64,000 nt of DNA. Origin: Kocuria sp. (GTDB lineage Bacteria; Actinomycetota; Actinomycetes; Actinomycetales; Micrococcaceae). Shown here one piece after another: positions 28,305 to 39,798 of the stretch. Every line of letters starts with the position of its first letter. Within the stretch, counting starts at the first letter, position 1. The notes under the pieces were generated by a model. The model did no database searches and was not told the origin of the DNA. It saw only the letters and a program-made list of their open reading frames with translations. A program made the position numbers and the translations under genes. The DNA lies in NCBI GenBank assembly GCA_030524035.1, contig JAUNHG010000002.1:310001-374000 (forward strand), in the 5' to 3' direction.

Positions 28305-29278
28305 AGCATCTTTTGAGCACTCGGGATATTTCCCGGCAGCAGGCAATCCAGATCTTAGACACAGCGGACCGAATGGCCCAGATTGGGCAGCAGTCTGTGA
28401 AAAAATTGCCGACCCTGCGTGGTCGTACCGTGGTCAATCTCTTTTTTGAAGATTCCACGCGGACCCGGATTTCGTTTGAAACCGCCGCAAAACGTTTATC
28501 GGCGGATGTCATCAATTTCTCAGCGAAGGGATCATCCGTCTCGAAGGGCGAATCTTTAAAAGACACAGCGCAAACGCTGATGGCGATGAACGCCGACGCA
28601 GTGGTGATCCGTCATGGTGCATCGGGGGCTCCGCAACGACTGGCAACTGCCGGGTGGATTGATGCTGCCGTCCTGAACGCCGGGGATGGACAGCATGAAC
28701 ACCCGACTCAAGCCCTGCTGGATGCCATGACCTTGCGTGAACACCGGGCTGAACTTAACGGCGAAGACACGCACGGTATGGGGCTGGATGGTATGCGTGT
28801 GGTGATCGTGGGCGATGTTCTACACTCGCGCGTTGCCCGGTCAAATATGTGGTTACTCACCACCTTGGGGGCTCGGGTGACTTTTGTGGCTCCCCCAACC
28901 CTTGCGCCAGTGCGGACAGGGGATTGGCCAGCAAACATAGTGTTTAACCTGGATGAGGCCTTAGCCCAGCAACCAGATGCCGTGATGCTTTTGCGGGTTC
29001 AGCGTGAACGAATGCATGCTGCCTTTTTCCCTTCCGAGTCTGAATACGCCCGCTGGTGGGGGCTGACCCCTGAACGGCTTGCCATGTTAGATCGGGCAGG
29101 TGCCACGACCGCCATCATGCATCCGGGTCCTATGAATCGAGGGCTTGAAATTTCTTCGGTGGCCGCTGATTCCTCACGCTCCACTGTGCTGCGCCAGGTG
29201 TCCAACGGTGTGGCGGTACGTATGGCCTGCCTATACCTGTTATTGACAGGGGATGACGTTCAGGAGGATCCGTTGTGA
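28301..29278 (+). CDS. pyrB: Aspartate carbamoyltransferase, catalytic chain
   Basis: This enzyme condenses carbamoyl phosphate with aspartate. The 325 residues show the carbamoyl-phosphate loop FFEDSTRTR (STRTR at 52-56), [20 protein letters not shown] and [11 protein letters not shown]. No pyrI regulatory chain is present in the operon, as usual in Actinobacteria. It starts at an overlap with pyrR. Confidence 0.96.
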   Translation: MKHLLSTRDISRQQAIQILDTADRMAQIGQQSVKKLPTLRGRTVVNLFFEDSTRTRISFETAAKRLSADVINFSAKGSSVSKGESLKDTAQTLMAMNADAVVIRHGASGAPQRLATAGWIDAAVLNAGDGQHEHPTQALLDAMTLREHRAELNGEDTHGMGLDGMRVVIVGDVLHSRVARSNMWLLTTLGARVTFVAPPTLAPVRTGDWPANIVFNLDEALAQQPDAVMLLRVQRERMHAAFFPSESEYARWWGLTPERLAMLDRAGATTAIMHPGPMNRGLEISSVAADSSRSTVLRQVSNGVAVRMACLYLLLTGDDVQEDPL

Positions 29279-29333
29279 GCGTGCTGAGGTTATGCATCAT
29301 GCCCGTATACACAAGAACGAAAGGTTGCTGCCG

Positions 29334-30683
29334 ATGGTAAGCCAGCACCAGGGACCAACCGGGGGCAGTGATACCGGTCGGTGGTTGATTCGCCGCGCCA
29401 ATCTGGTGGGGGAGCGAACCGTAGATATCGTGGTTGCGGATGGCGTGATTGAGCAGATTGGACCGGAGATTGACGATGCCCATGCCAGGGTTATCGACGC
29501 GGTAGGTCATGTCGCCCTGCCGGGCTTGGTGGATATCCATACGCACTTACGTCAACCTGGCCGAGAAGATGCGGAGACAGTCGAAACGGGCACGCAAGCT
29601 GCAGCCAAAGGGGGCTACACTGCTGTTTTTGCGATGGCTAACTCATCCCCCGTGGCTGATACAGCGGGAGTGGTTGAACAAGTATGGAGGCTGGGCCGGG
29701 CAGCCGGGTGGGCCCAAGTGCAGCCTGTTGGCGCCGTCAGCGTGGGGTTGGCTGGTGCACAGTTATCCGAGATTGGTGCCATGGCCCAATCTCAAGCACA
29801 GGTCCGCGTGTTCTCTGATGACGGAAAATGCGTGTATGACCCTCTCCTGATGCGACGTGCTCTGGAGTATGTCAAAACGTTTGACGGTGTCGTCGCCCAG
29901 CATGCACAGGAACCGCGTTTAACGGAACAAGCCCAGATGAACGAAGGTGCGGTGTCGGCAGACGTGGGGCTGGCGGGGTGGCCAGCGGTTGCGGAAGAAG
30001 CGATTATTGCCCGCGATGTCTTGCTAGCTCAGCATGTTGGTTCGCGGGTTCATATCTGTCACCTTTCCACTAAAGGATCCGTGGAATTAGTGCGGTGGGC
30101 TAAGGACAAAGGAATTGATGTCACCGCTGAAGTCACACCGCATCACCTGTTGTTGACTGAAGAATTGGTGCGCAGTTTTGATCCGGTCTACAAAGTTAAC
30201 CCGCCCCTACGCACGCAGGAAGATGTGGACGCGGTTCGACAGGCCGTGGCAGATGGCACGATTGACGTGGTGGGCACAGACCATGCTCCACATCCGGTGG
30301 AAGACAAAGAATGTGAGTGGTCATGCGCGGCCATGGGCATGACGGGGCTAGAAACTGCGCTGTCGGTAGTGCAGCACACTCTGATTGACACCGGTTTGAT
30401 CACATGGCGTGATGTAGCGCGGATCATGTCCGAAACCCCAGCTCAGATTGGGAGACTACGAGGCCAGGGTAGGCCGTTAGACGTTGGGGAACCTGCCAAC
30501 CTTGTGCTGTTCGACCCCGGAGCCCAAACCACCGTTGATCCGCAGACACACGTATCAAAAGGGCGCAATAGTCCATACACGGGAATGACCTTGCCGGGTT
30601 CTGTGCGCGCTACTTTTTTCTACGGTCACCCTGTGGTTTTAGATGGTGTTCTCACAACACCGCATCCGGGGGTGGCTCGGTGA
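29334..30683 (+). CDS. pyrC: Dihydroorotase
   Basis: This zinc amidohydrolase closes the pyrimidine ring, converting carbamoyl aspartate to dihydroorotate. The 449 residues carry the metal-binding HTHLRQPG (69-76), FSDDGKCVYD, HICHLSTKGS, TPHHLLLTEE and GTDHAPHP, which place it in the class I/PyrC-multifunctional group. ATG at 29334 is chosen because AAAGG lies nine bases upstream. Longer starts overlap pyrB and add an unconserved segment. Confidence 0.95.
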   Translation: MVSQHQGPTGGSDTGRWLIRRANLVGERTVDIVVADGVIEQIGPEIDDAHARVIDAVGHVALPGLVDIHTHLRQPGREDAETVETGTQAAAKGGYTAVFAMANSSPVADTAGVVEQVWRLGRAAGWAQVQPVGAVSVGLAGAQLSEIGAMAQSQAQVRVFSDDGKCVYDPLLMRRALEYVKTFDGVVAQHAQEPRLTEQAQMNEGAVSADVGLAGWPAVAEEAIIARDVLLAQHVGSRVHICHLSTKGSVELVRWAKDKGIDVTAEVTPHHLLLTEELVRSFDPVYKVNPPLRTQEDVDAVRQAVADGTIDVVGTDHAPHPVEDKECEWSCAAMGMTGLETALSVVQHTLIDTGLITWRDVARIMSETPAQIGRLRGQGRPLDVGEPANLVLFDPGAQTTVDPQTHVSKGRNSPYTGMTLPGSVRATFFYGHPVVLDGVLTTPHPGVAR

Positions 30684-30726
30684 ATGGCATGATCGCGATC
30701 CACCCCGTGGACGATCGGACGTTGTG

Positions 30727-31257
30727 ATGGATGAGAAGTTGCTGACTGCCTTGCTACTAGCTGTCGTTGTGGTGGTGATTTTTACTCTCGCGGCACGTGG
30801 GTGGATGCGTCGTACCCAACGCGAAGCTGCAGGTCCTTTGCCAGAGCTGCCTGCAGATCTCGACACTCGTGAACCGATCGCAGTGGTGCCTGGCATGTAT
30901 GTGGCCACGTGTTGGCATCGCAGTCATTTACAACGTGTTATGGCTCACCACATGGGGATTCGTACGTCCGCCAGGGTTTTTGTATACCCGGATGGCGTGC
31001 TATATGACCGCGATGGCGCTTTACCCGTGTGGGTTGATGCTCACGCTGTAATGGGCCACGGAACCACATCGGGAATGGTGGGCAAGTTTGTGGAGCGTGA
31101 TGGCATCGTGGTGTTGTCCTGGCGCTGGGGCGATGAGGTAGTCGATACCGGCATGCGCGCCCAATCCCGCGAAGGTAAAACCCAGTTATTGGCAGCCTTT
31201 GATGAGCTGGCCCCAGTACACCCCGCCCCTGTTACTGCCACGAAGGAGACCCCGTGA
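30727..31257 (+). CDS. Membrane-anchored protein of the pyr operon (Rv1382-like position)
   Basis: This protein of about 176 residues begins with one N-terminal membrane helix ([19 protein letters not shown]) followed by a soluble domain of unknown function. A protein of this layout sits between pyrC and carA in mycobacteria and many other Actinobacteria (Rv1382 in M. tuberculosis), which is the basis of the match. No motif reveals an activity. The GTG/ATG pair at 30724/30727 is the likely start, with a weak ribosome binding site. The stop overlaps the carA start region. Confidence 0.75.
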   Translation: MDEKLLTALLLAVVVVVIFTLAARGWMRRTQREAAGPLPELPADLDTREPIAVVPGMYVATCWHRSHLQRVMAHHMGIRTSARVFVYPDGVLYDRDGALPVWVDAHAVMGHGTTSGMVGKFVERDGIVVLSWRWGDEVVDTGMRAQSREGKTQLLAAFDELAPVHPAPVTATKETP

Positions 31258-32444
31258 TGTTGTTGTCAACGACACCCGCAGTCTTGGTTTTGGAAGATGG
31301 CCGAATTTTTCGGGGACGCGCCTGGGGAGTTACTGGACAGGCGCTGGGAGAGGCTGTTTTTAGTACCGGGATGACCGGTTACCAGGAAACGATCACGGAT
31401 CCCTCTTATGCCGGACAAATCGTGATTCACACCGCACCGCATATCGGTAATACAGGCACTAACACCGCTGACGATGAGTCACGGCGGATTTGGGTAGAAG
31501 GCTATGTGGTGCGTGAAGCTTCTCGTGTGGCTTCTAACTGGCGGAACGAAAAACCGTTGGATGTTGTACTCGCCGAGCAGGGCGTCGTCTCCATATGCGA
31601 TATAGATACACGTGCGGTCACCCGCCACCTGCGTGATAAAGGCGCCATGAAGGCTGGTGTTTTTTCAGGCGATGCCTTGGAACACAAAACTGAGGCTGAG
31701 CTTGTGGAGGTCGTCCGCCAGCAACCTTCTATGGCTGGGCGGCAATTGGCTGAAACAGTCAGCGTGGATCAGACCTACGTAGTGGAACCGTCCGATCACG
31801 GATGGGAGGGGGAACCCCTGTTCGATGTTGTGGCTGTGGATCTGGGCATCAAGGCCATGACACCACAGCGTATGGCGGAGCGTGGCTTGCGTGTGCACGT
31901 GGTGCCTGCTCGCAGCACGTGGGAACAGATCCGTACAATGGAACCGGACGGCGTGTTCATGTCTAATGGTCCCGGTGATCCGCAGGCCGCACAGCAACAG
32001 GTTGAGGTGTTGCGTGAGGTGCTCCGTTCACGGACACCTTTTTTTGGTATCTGTTTTGGTCACCAAATGTTGGGCAGAGCGCTGGGATTCTCCACCTATA
32101 AGTTGCCGTTTGGGCACCGGGGGATTAATCAGCCCGTTATGGACCTGCGAACCGGAAAGGTTGAAATCACCGCACAGAACCATGGGTTTGCGGTGGATGC
32201 CCCTGTTGATGGACCCGTCATAGCGCCTGTCGCAGAGTTTGGGCGCGTGGAAGTCTCCCATATTGGCCTCAATGATCGTGTGGTGGAGGGACTAGTGTGC
32301 CTGGATATCCCCGCTTTTTCTGTTCAATACCACCCAGAATCGGCAGCTGGTCCGCATGATGCTGCTTATCTTTTTGATCGATTTGTGCACATGCTGGGCG
32401 GCGATTCCATGGCCGTTCAGCAACCGCAGAAGGAGCAGAGCTGA
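31257..32444 (+). CDS. carA: Carbamoyl-phosphate synthase small subunit
   Basis: This is the glutaminase subunit, delivering ammonia to CarB. The 395 residues include the N-terminal small-subunit domain ([27 protein letters not shown]) and a class I glutamine amidotransferase domain with the nucleophile in [12 protein letters not shown] and the His/Glu pair in [14 protein letters not shown] at 31257 has AAGGAG eight bases upstream; a GTG one codon earlier is possible. It overlaps carB as TGATG. Confidence 0.96.
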   Translation: MLLSTTPAVLVLEDGRIFRGRAWGVTGQALGEAVFSTGMTGYQETITDPSYAGQIVIHTAPHIGNTGTNTADDESRRIWVEGYVVREASRVASNWRNEKPLDVVLAEQGVVSICDIDTRAVTRHLRDKGAMKAGVFSGDALEHKTEAELVEVVRQQPSMAGRQLAETVSVDQTYVVEPSDHGWEGEPLFDVVAVDLGIKAMTPQRMAERGLRVHVVPARSTWEQIRTMEPDGVFMSNGPGDPQAAQQQVEVLREVLRSRTPFFGICFGHQMLGRALGFSTYKLPFGHRGINQPVMDLRTGKVEITAQNHGFAVDAPVDGPVIAPVAEFGRVEVSHIGLNDRVVEGLVCLDIPAFSVQYHPESAAGPHDAAYLFDRFVHMLGGDSMAVQQPQKEQS

Positions 32445-35400
32445 TGCCACGCAGAACAGATGTAAACAGTGTGTTGGTGATCGGTTCAGGTCCCATTGTG
32501 ATTGGGCAGGCTGCGGAGTTTGACTATTCCGGAACTCAGGCGCTGCGGGTATTGAAAGAAGAGGGTCTGCGGGTCGTTCTTGTCAACTCCAATCCCGCCA
32601 CGATTATGACTGATCCCGAATTTGCGGATGCCACATATGTAGAACCCATCACCCCGGAGGTGGTGGAAAAAATCATTGCTAAAGAGCGCCCGGATGCTAT
32701 TTTGCCCACGTTGGGCGGACAAACGGCTCTCAATACTGCCATTGCCTTAGACGCCAACGGTGTCCTGGATCGGTACAACGTAGAGTTGATCGGCGCCAAT
32801 ATTGCGGCGATCAATCTTGGTGAGGACCGTGAAGCTTTTAAAGGTGTCGTACAGCGTTGTGGAGCTGAATCGGCTCGTTCGGAAATTGTGCATTCAATGG
32901 AGGAAGCGCTAGCAGCTGCTGATCGTCTGGGTTATCCCATGGTGGTACGCCCTTCGTTCACGATGGGTGGTTTGGGCTCCGGGATGGCCTACACCGAAGA
33001 TGACCTGCATCGAATTGCCGGAGCTGGATTGCAGTACTCACCGACCACTGAGGTCTTGCTCGAAGAATCCATTCTGGGGTGGAAAGAGTACGAGCTTGAA
33101 ATGATGCGCGATGCCAACGACAACGTGGTGGTCGTGTGTTCGATTGAAAATTTTGATCCCGTTGGTGTGCATACTGGGGATTCGATAACAGTTGCCCCGG
33201 CATTGACACTGACAGATCGTGAGTACCAAAAGCTACGTGACGTGGCCATCGCCGTGATCCGTGAAGTTGGTGTGGATACCGGTGGATGTAATATCCAGTT
33301 TGCGGTGGATCCCCAGACCGGTCGAGTAGTGGTCATTGAAATGAACCCACGAGTGTCGCGGTCATCGGCATTAGCTTCTAAAGCCACCGGATTCCCCATC
33401 GCCAAGATTGCGACCAAGTTATCCTTGGGCTACACCCTTGATGAAATTCCCAATGACATCACCCAGAAAACCCCGGCCTCTTTTGAACCGACGCTTGATT
33501 ACGTGGTGGTGAAGGTTCCGCGCTTTGCCTTTGAAAAGTTTCCAGCGGCTGATCCGACATTGACCACCACGATGAAGTCTGTGGGGGAAGCCATGGCAAT
33601 GGGACGCAATTTCACAGAGGCTCTGCAAAAAGCCATGCGTTCTTTAGAACAGAAAGAATCGTCTTTCACCTTTCAACTCTTGGAAGACTCAGAGAGTGCT
33701 CAGGGGTTTGAGGAAGCGCTGGAAGCTGCTCGCACCCCCACCACGGAACGAATTTATGCGGTGCAACAGGCGCTGCTACAAGGCGCAACAATTCAGCAGG
33801 TTCATGAGGTCACAAAGATTGACCCATGGTTCTTAGACCAAATTCAGGTACTCAATGATGTGGCTGAGGTCATCCGACAGGACCCTAATCTTTCGGTCAC
33901 TACCCTGCAATTAGCTAAGCGGCATGGTTTTTCGGATGCACAAATTGGTGAGCTTGCACATGTGAGCGAGGACGTAGTCCGTGGCGTGCGGCATGCACTG
34001 GGCATTCGCCCAGTCTTTAAGACAGTTGATACCTGTGCGGCAGAGTTTGAAGCTTTCACCCCGTATCACTATTCGTCATATGACGAAGAGAACGAGGTTG
34101 CTGCTCACGACAAGCCTTCCATCATGATTTTGGGTTCAGGTCCCAACCGGATTGGTCAGGGCATTGAGTTTGACTACTCCTGTGTGCATGCCTCCATGGT
34201 GTTACGTCAAGCGGGCTATGAAACCGTCATGGTTAATTGCAACCCAGAAACGGTTTCTACGGATTATGACGTCTCCACGCGGCTGTACTTTGAACCTCTG
34301 ACCTTTGAAGACGTGCTGGAGATTGTGAACGCTGAACGTTCCACGGGTGGCCTACTGGGCGTTTATGTGCAACTGGGAGGGCAGACCCCCTTAAAATTGG
34401 CAGCACAGCTTAAAGCCGCCGGTGTACCGATTTTGGGCACTACTCCGGAAGCCATTGATCTTGCTGAAGACCGTGGAGAATTTGCCCGGGTTTTACAGGA
34501 AGCAGGGTTGCGGCAGCCGCGTAATGGCACGGCATATACGTTCGACGATGCTCGCATGATTGCCAACGACATCGGATACCCCGTGCTGGTGCGCCCCTCT
34601 TATGTCTTGGGGGGCCGGGGTATGGAGATCGTGTACACGGATCAACAGCTGCGTTCCTACCTGGATAACGCCACAGAAGTTTCTGCTGGGCGTCCAGCGC
34701 TGATTGACAAATTCCTTGAGGATGCCATCGAAATTGACGTGGACGCGCTCTATGACGGCGAAGAACTTTATGTGGGCGGGGTTATGGAGCACATTGAGGA
34801 AGCAGGGATTCATTCAGGTGATTCCGCGTGCACTTTGCCCCCGATCACTTTGGGTCCGGATGTCATTGAGCGAGTCTGGGACGCCACACAAGCTATTGCG
34901 GCGGGAGTCGGGGTTCGAGGGCTGATCAATATTCAGTTCGCCTTGACATCCGACATCTTGTATGTGATTGAAGCTAATCCTCGTGCTTCTCGGACGGTGC
35001 CGTTCGTGTCAAAGGCGACGGGGATTCAGTTGGCAAAAGCAGCTGTGCTGATTGGTACCGGCACCTCGATACGTCAGTTGCGCGCTGAAGGGCTGTTATT
35101 GCCAGAAGGTGATGGTGCCCGTCTTCCAGAAGCCGCGTCCGTGGCGGTGAAGGAGGCGGTGTTGCCGTTTGCCAGGTTCCGCACCCATGACGGTGCGGTG
35201 GTGGACTCCTTGCTAGGTCCAGAAATGCGATCAACCGGCGAGGTGATGGGTATTGATAAGTACTTCGACACGGCCTTCGCTAAAGCACAAGCTGGTGTTG
35301 GGGGAGCCTTGCCCACCGAGGGCAAGATCTTTGTATCGGTGACTAATAAAGATAAGCGGGCATCCGTGGTTTATGTGCGCATGTTCAAAGAACTTGGTTT

Positions 35401-35794
35401 TGAGGTGGTATCTACTGGGGGTACCGCTCAAGTACTTCAACGTAACGGTATTGAATCGACAACCGTCGCCAAGATCTCTGACGCCCAGGAGGGCGAGCGC
35501 ACCATCATTGACCTGATAGAAAATGGTGAAATCTCTCTTGTGTTTAATACACCTTCTAGCGGAGGAGAAGCCCGGGGGGACGGTTACGAAATCCGGGCCG
35601 CAGCCACGAGTGTGGGAGTGCCTATTGTGACCACCGTGGCAGAAATTGGTGCTGCCGTTCAAGCCATTACCGCCCTACGTTCGTATTCCTGGGATGTGGT
35701 ATCCCTGCAGGAGCACGCGCGACGCTTATCGAGTGCTCCTGCCGACACCGTGGTTGGTCTGGCGCGCCAGGATGATGATGTCTACACGTACTGA
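32444..35794 (+). CDS. carB: Carbamoyl-phosphate synthase large subunit
   Basis: This 1116-residue enzyme makes carbamoyl phosphate from bicarbonate, ammonia and two ATP. It has two homologous ATP-grasp halves, each starting with a matching block ([21 protein letters not shown] and [19 protein letters not shown]), an oligomerisation region between them and a C-terminal MGS-like allosteric domain (last 130 residues or so) where UMP binds in other bacteria. Conserved features such as [28 protein letters not shown] and [18 protein letters not shown] are present. Confidence 0.97.
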   Translation: MPRRTDVNSVLVIGSGPIVIGQAAEFDYSGTQALRVLKEEGLRVVLVNSNPATIMTDPEFADATYVEPITPEVVEKIIAKERPDAILPTLGGQTALNTAIALDANGVLDRYNVELIGANIAAINLGEDREAFKGVVQRCGAESARSEIVHSMEEALAAADRLGYPMVVRPSFTMGGLGSGMAYTEDDLHRIAGAGLQYSPTTEVLLEESILGWKEYELEMMRDANDNVVVVCSIENFDPVGVHTGDSITVAPALTLTDREYQKLRDVAIAVIREVGVDTGGCNIQFAVDPQTGRVVVIEMNPRVSRSSALASKATGFPIAKIATKLSLGYTLDEIPNDITQKTPASFEPTLDYVVVKVPRFAFEKFPAADPTLTTTMKSVGEAMAMGRNFTEALQKAMRSLEQKESSFTFQLLEDSESAQGFEEALEAARTPTTERIYAVQQALLQGATIQQVHEVTKIDPWFLDQIQVLNDVAEVIRQDPNLSVTTLQLAKRHGFSDAQIGELAHVSEDVVRGVRHALGIRPVFKTVDTCAAEFEAFTPYHYSSYDEENEVAAHDKPSIMILGSGPNRIGQGIEFDYSCVHASMVLRQAGYETVMVNCNPETVSTDYDVSTRLYFEPLTFEDVLEIVNAERSTGGLLGVYVQLGGQTPLKLAAQLKAAGVPILGTTPEAIDLAEDRGEFARVLQEAGLRQPRNGTAYTFDDARMIANDIGYPVLVRPSYVLGGRGMEIVYTDQQLRSYLDNATEVSAGRPALIDKFLEDAIEIDVDALYDGEELYVGGVMEHIEEAGIHSGDSACTLPPITLGPDVIERVWDATQAIAAGVGVRGLINIQFALTSDILYVIEANPRASRTVPFVSKATGIQLAKAAVLIGTGTSIRQLRAEGLLLPEGDGARLPEAASVAVKEAVLPFARFRTHDGAVVDSLLGPEMRSTGEVMGIDKYFDTAFAKAQAGVGGALPTEGKIFVSVTNKDKRASVVYVRMFKELGFEVVSTGGTAQVLQRNGIESTTVAKISDAQEGERTIIDLIENGEISLVFNTPSSGGEARGDGYEIRAAATSVGVPIVTTVAEIGAAVQAITALRSYSWDVVSLQEHARRLSSAPADTVVGLARQDDDVYTY

Positions 35795-36680
35795 AAATAG
35801 TGGGCAACGTGAGCCCTATGGTGTGCGCCTAGGGAAGGCTTTGGCGCAGAACGGACCGTTATGTGTGGGGATTGATGCCCATCCACAGATCATGAATGCC
35901 TGGGGTTTGCCGCAGAGCCCTGCGGGACTTTTGCGATTATCCATGACGGTGATTGAGGCCTTGGCAGGTCGAGTAGCAGCCATTAAACCTCAAGTGGCAT
36001 GGTACGAAGCATACGGTTCTTCGGGCATAGCAGTATTGGAACAGACACTGGCTGCGGCTCGGGAAGCCGGAGTGCTCAGTATTGCTGATGCTAAGCGGGG
36101 GGATATTGGATCCACGATGCAGGCATATGGTTATACATGGCTCTCTGACGATTCTGCATTGGCGGCGGATGCCGTCACTCTGAGTCCGTACCTAGGCGTT
36201 GATTCTTTAACTCCTGCTTTTGAGTTGGCGGAGGCAACGGGGCGAGGGACCTACGTTTTAGCGCTGACGTCTAATCCGGAAGGCTTGTCTGTGCAGCGTG
36301 CGGGCGGGTCCCGTCCTGTGGCAGCTCAGGTGGTGAATGCTGTGGAGCGGCGCAACGCATGTCGACAGGACACGCCAGAAAACAAGCGTAACCAAATTGT
36401 TATAAAATCACATGGCATTGTGGTGGGGGCCACTGTGGGCTCATCGTTGCGTGATGCTGGAGTGAGCCTTGCTGGCTTCACAGGTTCGATCCTTGCGCCA
36501 GGTTATGGAGCGCAAGGGGCCACCATTTCTGCACTTAGCGAAGCATTTGCCCAGGTCAGAGGTAAGATTTTGGTGAACTCGGCGCGTGCGGTGCTGCGCG
36601 AGGGGCCCACGGTTAGTGGTTTGCGGCGCGCAGCAGAGGCTGCAACGCATAAACTCACGCCAGTGGTTGCAATTACATAA
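35778..36680 (+). CDS. pyrF: Orotidine 5'-phosphate decarboxylase (type 2)
   Basis: This enzyme decarboxylates OMP to UMP, the final step of the pathway. The 300 residues contain [19 protein letters not shown] and the catalytic block [11 protein letters not shown], which mark the longer actinobacterial type 2 form. Three consecutive ATG codons (35772, 35775, 35778) lie inside the end of carB. The third is favoured because AGG is six bases upstream. It overlaps carB by 17 bases. No orotate-producing pyrD or pyrE is in the window. Confidence 0.94.
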   Translation: MSTRTENSGQREPYGVRLGKALAQNGPLCVGIDAHPQIMNAWGLPQSPAGLLRLSMTVIEALAGRVAAIKPQVAWYEAYGSSGIAVLEQTLAAAREAGVLSIADAKRGDIGSTMQAYGYTWLSDDSALAADAVTLSPYLGVDSLTPAFELAEATGRGTYVLALTSNPEGLSVQRAGGSRPVAAQVVNAVERRNACRQDTPENKRNQIVIKSHGIVVGATVGSSLRDAGVSLAGFTGSILAPGYGAQGATISALSEAFAQVRGKILVNSARAVLREGPTVSGLRRAAEAATHKLTPVVAIT

Positions 36681-36781
36681 ACACTACTGACGGGTAGGGC
36701 AATTTTCTTTCGAACATCATTGACAGGTGGTCTTGGAGGCATGCCGCTGGAATGTGACCCCCATTTTGATGTGATTACGCA

Positions 36782-36842
36782 TAAACTCGCTTGTGGCAGC
36801 GGATCACTTCGGTTCTGGTCGAATCGTGGGCCCGAGATCCGC
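36782..36842 (+). promoter_or_regulatory. Candidate promoter and structured leader of mihF
   Basis: TAAACT at 36782-36787 fits TANNNT in the 187-base gap after pyrF. Downstream, GCGGATC (36799-36805) and GATCCGC (36836-36842) form a 7-bp stem whose interior can pair further (TTCG/CGAA). A TTGACA at 36720-36725 has no matching -10. Confidence 0.35.
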
Positions 36843-36867
36843 ATAACCAGAGAGGGAGAAAACCAAC

Positions 36868-37182
36868 ATGGCATTGCGTATGTTGACTGATGATGAGCGT
36901 GCAGCTGCACGTCAGAAAGCTACGGCCGCTCGCGCCGTCCGTGCTGAAGCGAAGGCTGCGCTTAAAGAGCGCAAGATCACTGTCGCCAAAATTCTGGAAC
37001 GTGCCCAGGAGGAAGAGGCCTTGAGTCGGCTCAAGGTGTCAGACCTTTTAGAGGCTGCCCCAGGAATCGGCAAAGTGCGTTCTGCCGCCATCATGGAAGA
37101 AATCGGCATCGCTAAGACACGACGCGTCCGTGGACTCGGTGTGCACCAACGCAAAGCGCTGATCGAATACCTCGATTCCTGA
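36868..37182 (+). CDS. mihF: Integration host factor, actinobacterial type (MihF)
   Basis: This 104-residue nucleoid protein binds DNA without sequence homology to Gram-negative IHF. It has a basic N-terminal helix region (ARQKATAARAVRAEAKAALKERK) and a helix-hairpin-helix-like DNA-binding core (LLEAAPGIGKVRSAAIMEEIGI). It is restricted to Actinobacteria and is normally found just before gmk, as here. A GAGGGAG ribosome binding site precedes the ATG by about nine bases. Confidence 0.94.
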   Translation: MALRMLTDDERAAARQKATAARAVRAEAKAALKERKITVAKILERAQEEEALSRLKVSDLLEAAPGIGKVRSAAIMEEIGIAKTRRVRGLGVHQRKALIEYLDS

Positions 37183-37238
37183 TCAGCTTGCTTGTACCGA
37201 TGGTGCTGTTTCCGGCACTCTGCGGTAATAACGATCCC

Positions 37239-37283
37239 AACTTTCGGGTGTCTTCTGCAGTGTTGTGGAAGGCACCCGAAGTT
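37239..37283 (+). terminator. Long hairpin between mihF and gmk
   Basis: AACTTTCGGGTG (37239-37250) pairs with CACCCGAAGTT (37273-37283) except for one bulged T, and CTTC/GAAG extends the stem inward. It lies 57 bases after the mihF stop and 74 bases before gmk. There is no U-run. It is most likely the mihF terminator; an attenuator acting on gmk is also possible. Confidence 0.55.
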
Positions 37284-37356
37284 GTTGCTGCCGGTAGGGT
37301 GGTGAAAACCGTTGAGCAGTTGATGCGTGTACAGGTTCGTCGAAAGGTTGTTGCTC

Positions 37357-37971
37357 GTGTTCGCTGAGTCCAGAATCCCAACTGCTGGTAGCCCGAACGA
37401 CAGCGCATCAATCACCGTTTTGGCTGGACCTACCGCCGTGGGGAAAGGAACGGTTTCTGCTTTCATACGGGACCATTACCCACAGGTGTGGCTCTCCGTA
37501 TCGGCTACTACCCGTCATCCACGACCGGGAGAAATTGACGGCGTTCACTATTTTTTTGTGGATGACAGTGAGTTCGATCGTTTGGTGACAGAAGACCAGA
37601 TGCTCGAATGGGCGGTAGTTCACAATTCCTATCGATACGGAACACCACGACACAAGGTCTTTGAGGCGGTAGACCAGGGACGCAAAGTGTTGCTGGAGAT
37701 TGATTTGCAGGGAGCCCGGCAGATTCGGACCACCTTGCCAGATGCACAATTTGTGTTTTTAGCTCCTCCCACATGGGATGAATTGGTCTCTCGGTTAATC
37801 GGACGCGGGACTGAGACGCCTGATGAACAGCGGGTACGGCTAGAAACCGCTAGGATGGAACTCGCGGCTGAGCCCGAATTTGATCACACAGTGGTCAACG
37901 ACCGGGTAGAGGCTGCTGCGGCAGCGCTTGTTGAACTTATGGGTCTTAACCCGCATTCGGGCGCGTCTTGA
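37357..37971 (+). CDS. gmk: Guanylate kinase
   Basis: This enzyme phosphorylates GMP to GDP. The 204 residues contain the P-loop ([11 protein letters not shown], about 22-32), the GMP-binding blocks [19 protein letters not shown] and [14 protein letters not shown], and [14 protein letters not shown] at 37357 is preferred because AAAGG is nine bases upstream; a GTG ten codons earlier is possible. The gene is followed at 19 bases by rpoZ, a common pairing. Confidence 0.95.
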   Translation: MFAESRIPTAGSPNDSASITVLAGPTAVGKGTVSAFIRDHYPQVWLSVSATTRHPRPGEIDGVHYFFVDDSEFDRLVTEDQMLEWAVVHNSYRYGTPRHKVFEAVDQGRKVLLEIDLQGARQIRTTLPDAQFVFLAPPTWDELVSRLIGRGTETPDEQRVRLETARMELAAEPEFDHTVVNDRVEAAAAALVELMGLNPHSGAS

Positions 37972-37990
37972 ACCGCTGACAGACATCCAC

Positions 37991-38497
37991 ATGGTTGGGA
38001 GCAATCTTTTGTCCATTCAGAACCAGGGCATCGTCGAACCCCCGGTTGACCGCCTTTTGGCGAAATCCGATTCCAAGTACGGGTTGGTGATTTTTGCTGC
38101 GCGGCGTGCTCGGCAGATCAACGCGTATTACTCACAGCTACACGAAGGACTGTTTGAGTACGTTGGCCCCCTGGTCGACGTCGAGCTGAATGAAAAGTCC
38201 TTATCTGTTGCGCTGCGTGAAATTGATGGGGGGTTGATTGACTCCACCGTGGTTGAAACTGCGGGTTTTTCCGAGAACGGTCAGTTGATCTCTGAATCTG
38301 AGCTAGCGGGGACTGACTTCTATGGTGAGAACTTCTTTGATGCCTCAGCAGATGTTGACTCCTCCATGGTCTTCTCTGATACCCCCGTGGTGACGGAAGA
38401 AGATCCCGCCGATGCCCAGCAGAATGATTCCGCTGCACTATCGCTAGATACGCCAGTTGGTGAAGATCAGGCTGAAAGCACGCCCGAAGACTTTTAA
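37991..38497 (+). CDS. rpoZ: RNA polymerase omega subunit with acidic C-terminal tail
   Basis: Omega assists folding and assembly of RNA polymerase around beta-prime. Residues 1-86 match the actinobacterial omega core ([51 protein letters not shown]). The protein then continues for 82 residues with 21 Asp/Glu and no Lys or Arg by count, unlike the usual length of about 85-110. The reading frame is open with no sign of a frameshift. ATG at 37991 has no good ribosome binding site. It is placed between gmk and coaBC as expected. Confidence 0.93.
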   Translation: MVGSNLLSIQNQGIVEPPVDRLLAKSDSKYGLVIFAARRARQINAYYSQLHEGLFEYVGPLVDVELNEKSLSVALREIDGGLIDSTVVETAGFSENGQLISESELAGTDFYGENFFDASADVDSSMVFSDTPVVTEEDPADAQQNDSAALSLDTPVGEDQAESTPEDF

Positions 38498-38513
38498 GGT
38501 TTGACGGACATCC

Positions 38514-39788
38514 ATGCGCATTGTGCTAGGCATAGGGGGGGGCATTGCTGCCTATAAAGCGGCAATGCTCCTTCGCCTTTTTTCTGAAGCTGGTCATCAT
38601 GTGGTGCCTATCCCTACCCGGTCGGCGCTGGAGTTCGTGGGCGCAGCGACCTGGGAAGCTCTGTCCGGTGAGGTGGTCACCACTGATGTTTTTGACCGGG
38701 TGTCTACGGTGAACCACGTGAGCCAAGGGCAGGCGGCTGATCTGGTGGTGGTCGCCCCGGCTACCGCTGACCTCTTGGCGCGTGCTGCGCATGGACATGC
38801 TGATGATTTACTCACCACGACCCTGTTAGCCACACAAGCCTCGGTGCTTTTTGCCCCGGCCATGCACACAGAGATGTGGGATCACCCGGCGGTTCAAGCC
38901 AACGTGGCGACTTTGCGCAGCCACGGACACACTGTGCTAGAGCCGGATGTGGGGCGACTGACCGGAAAAGATTCAGGAGCTGGGCGTCTTCCGTCCCCTG
39001 AAGCCATTCGCGATGCGGCCTTGGCCTTAGTTCAGGAGGACTCGGCGGATACCCCATTGCGTGGAGTGAGCGCGGTTGTCTCCACAGGCGGTACCCGGGA
39101 GCCACTCGACCCCGTGCGTTATCTAGGAAACCGTTCTTCGGGAAAACAAGGGATCGCTATCGCTGAAGCTTTGGCGGCCGCTGGGGCCGCCGTGGAACTC
39201 GTCGCAGCCCATGTGGATGTTCCGTTGCCCGATGAACACACTGCCAGACCGGGTAGTGTGCGGGTCACCCGTGTCAGTTCAGCCGATGAACTCCAACGGG
39301 TGATGGAGAACTTTGCCCGTTCCGCACAGGTCGTGGTGATGACAGCGGCCGTGGCAGATTTTCGCCCGGTGCGGGTGGAACGCACAAAAATCAAGAAAAC
39401 TGAGGACGCCGCGGAAGCACCCACCATCCACTTGGTGCGCAACCCAGACATCCTGCAGGGGCTGGTGGAACAACGCCGAGCCCATCAGCGAGAGCAGATT
39501 GTGGTGGGTTTTGCAGCTGAAACAGGTGACGATCAGTATGATCCGCTCACCTTAGGTAAAGCCAAGATGAGACGTAAGGGTTGTGACCTGCTGTGCGTCA
39601 ACCAAGTGGGCACAGACCTTGTGTTTGGTCAGGACGCCACCACGGTGACGATTTTGTCCTCCCACGGTGCACCACCGGTTACTGTGCAAGGCTCCAAACA
39701 TGATGTTGCGGTGGAGCTGACTCGCCATATCGTCACGCTGCGTGACAGACGCCACGATGGGCCGGATGGTGCCCATCGTGCACGGTGA
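38514..39788 (+). CDS. coaBC: Bifunctional phosphopantothenoylcysteine decarboxylase/synthase
   Basis: This protein catalyses two successive steps of coenzyme A synthesis. The N-terminal CoaC flavoprotein has [11 protein letters not shown], the catalytic His at 68 (VNHVSQG) and PAMHTEMW (about 115-122). The C-terminal CoaB half has [24 protein letters not shown] and the Lys-containing [14 protein letters not shown]. The length of 424 residues is normal. The start is an ATG with a weak ribosome binding site, and the stop region overlaps a possible metK start. Confidence 0.95.
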   Translation: MRIVLGIGGGIAAYKAAMLLRLFSEAGHHVVPIPTRSALEFVGAATWEALSGEVVTTDVFDRVSTVNHVSQGQAADLVVVAPATADLLARAAHGHADDLLTTTLLATQASVLFAPAMHTEMWDHPAVQANVATLRSHGHTVLEPDVGRLTGKDSGAGRLPSPEAIRDAALALVQEDSADTPLRGVSAVVSTGGTREPLDPVRYLGNRSSGKQGIAIAEALAAAGAAVELVAAHVDVPLPDEHTARPGSVRVTRVSSADELQRVMENFARSAQVVVMTAAVADFRPVRVERTKIKKTEDAAEAPTIHLVRNPDILQGLVEQRRAHQREQIVVGFAAETGDDQYDPLTLGKAKMRRKGCDLLCVNQVGTDLVFGQDATTVTILSSHGAPPVTVQGSKHDVAVELTRHIVTLRDRRHDGPDGAHRAR

Positions 39789-39798
39789 CAGCATTCGG

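Noticed and set aside
36480-36500. A T-loop-like GGTTCGATCC suggesting a tRNA
   Set aside because: It lies inside the pyrF frame and no acceptor, D or anticodon arms surround it. A similar GTTCGAATCC at about 7806 is inside aspS.
38859-38885. CoaBC motif PAMHTEMW with His in place of the usual Asn
   Set aside because: This variant is common in actinobacterial CoaBC and does not indicate loss of function.
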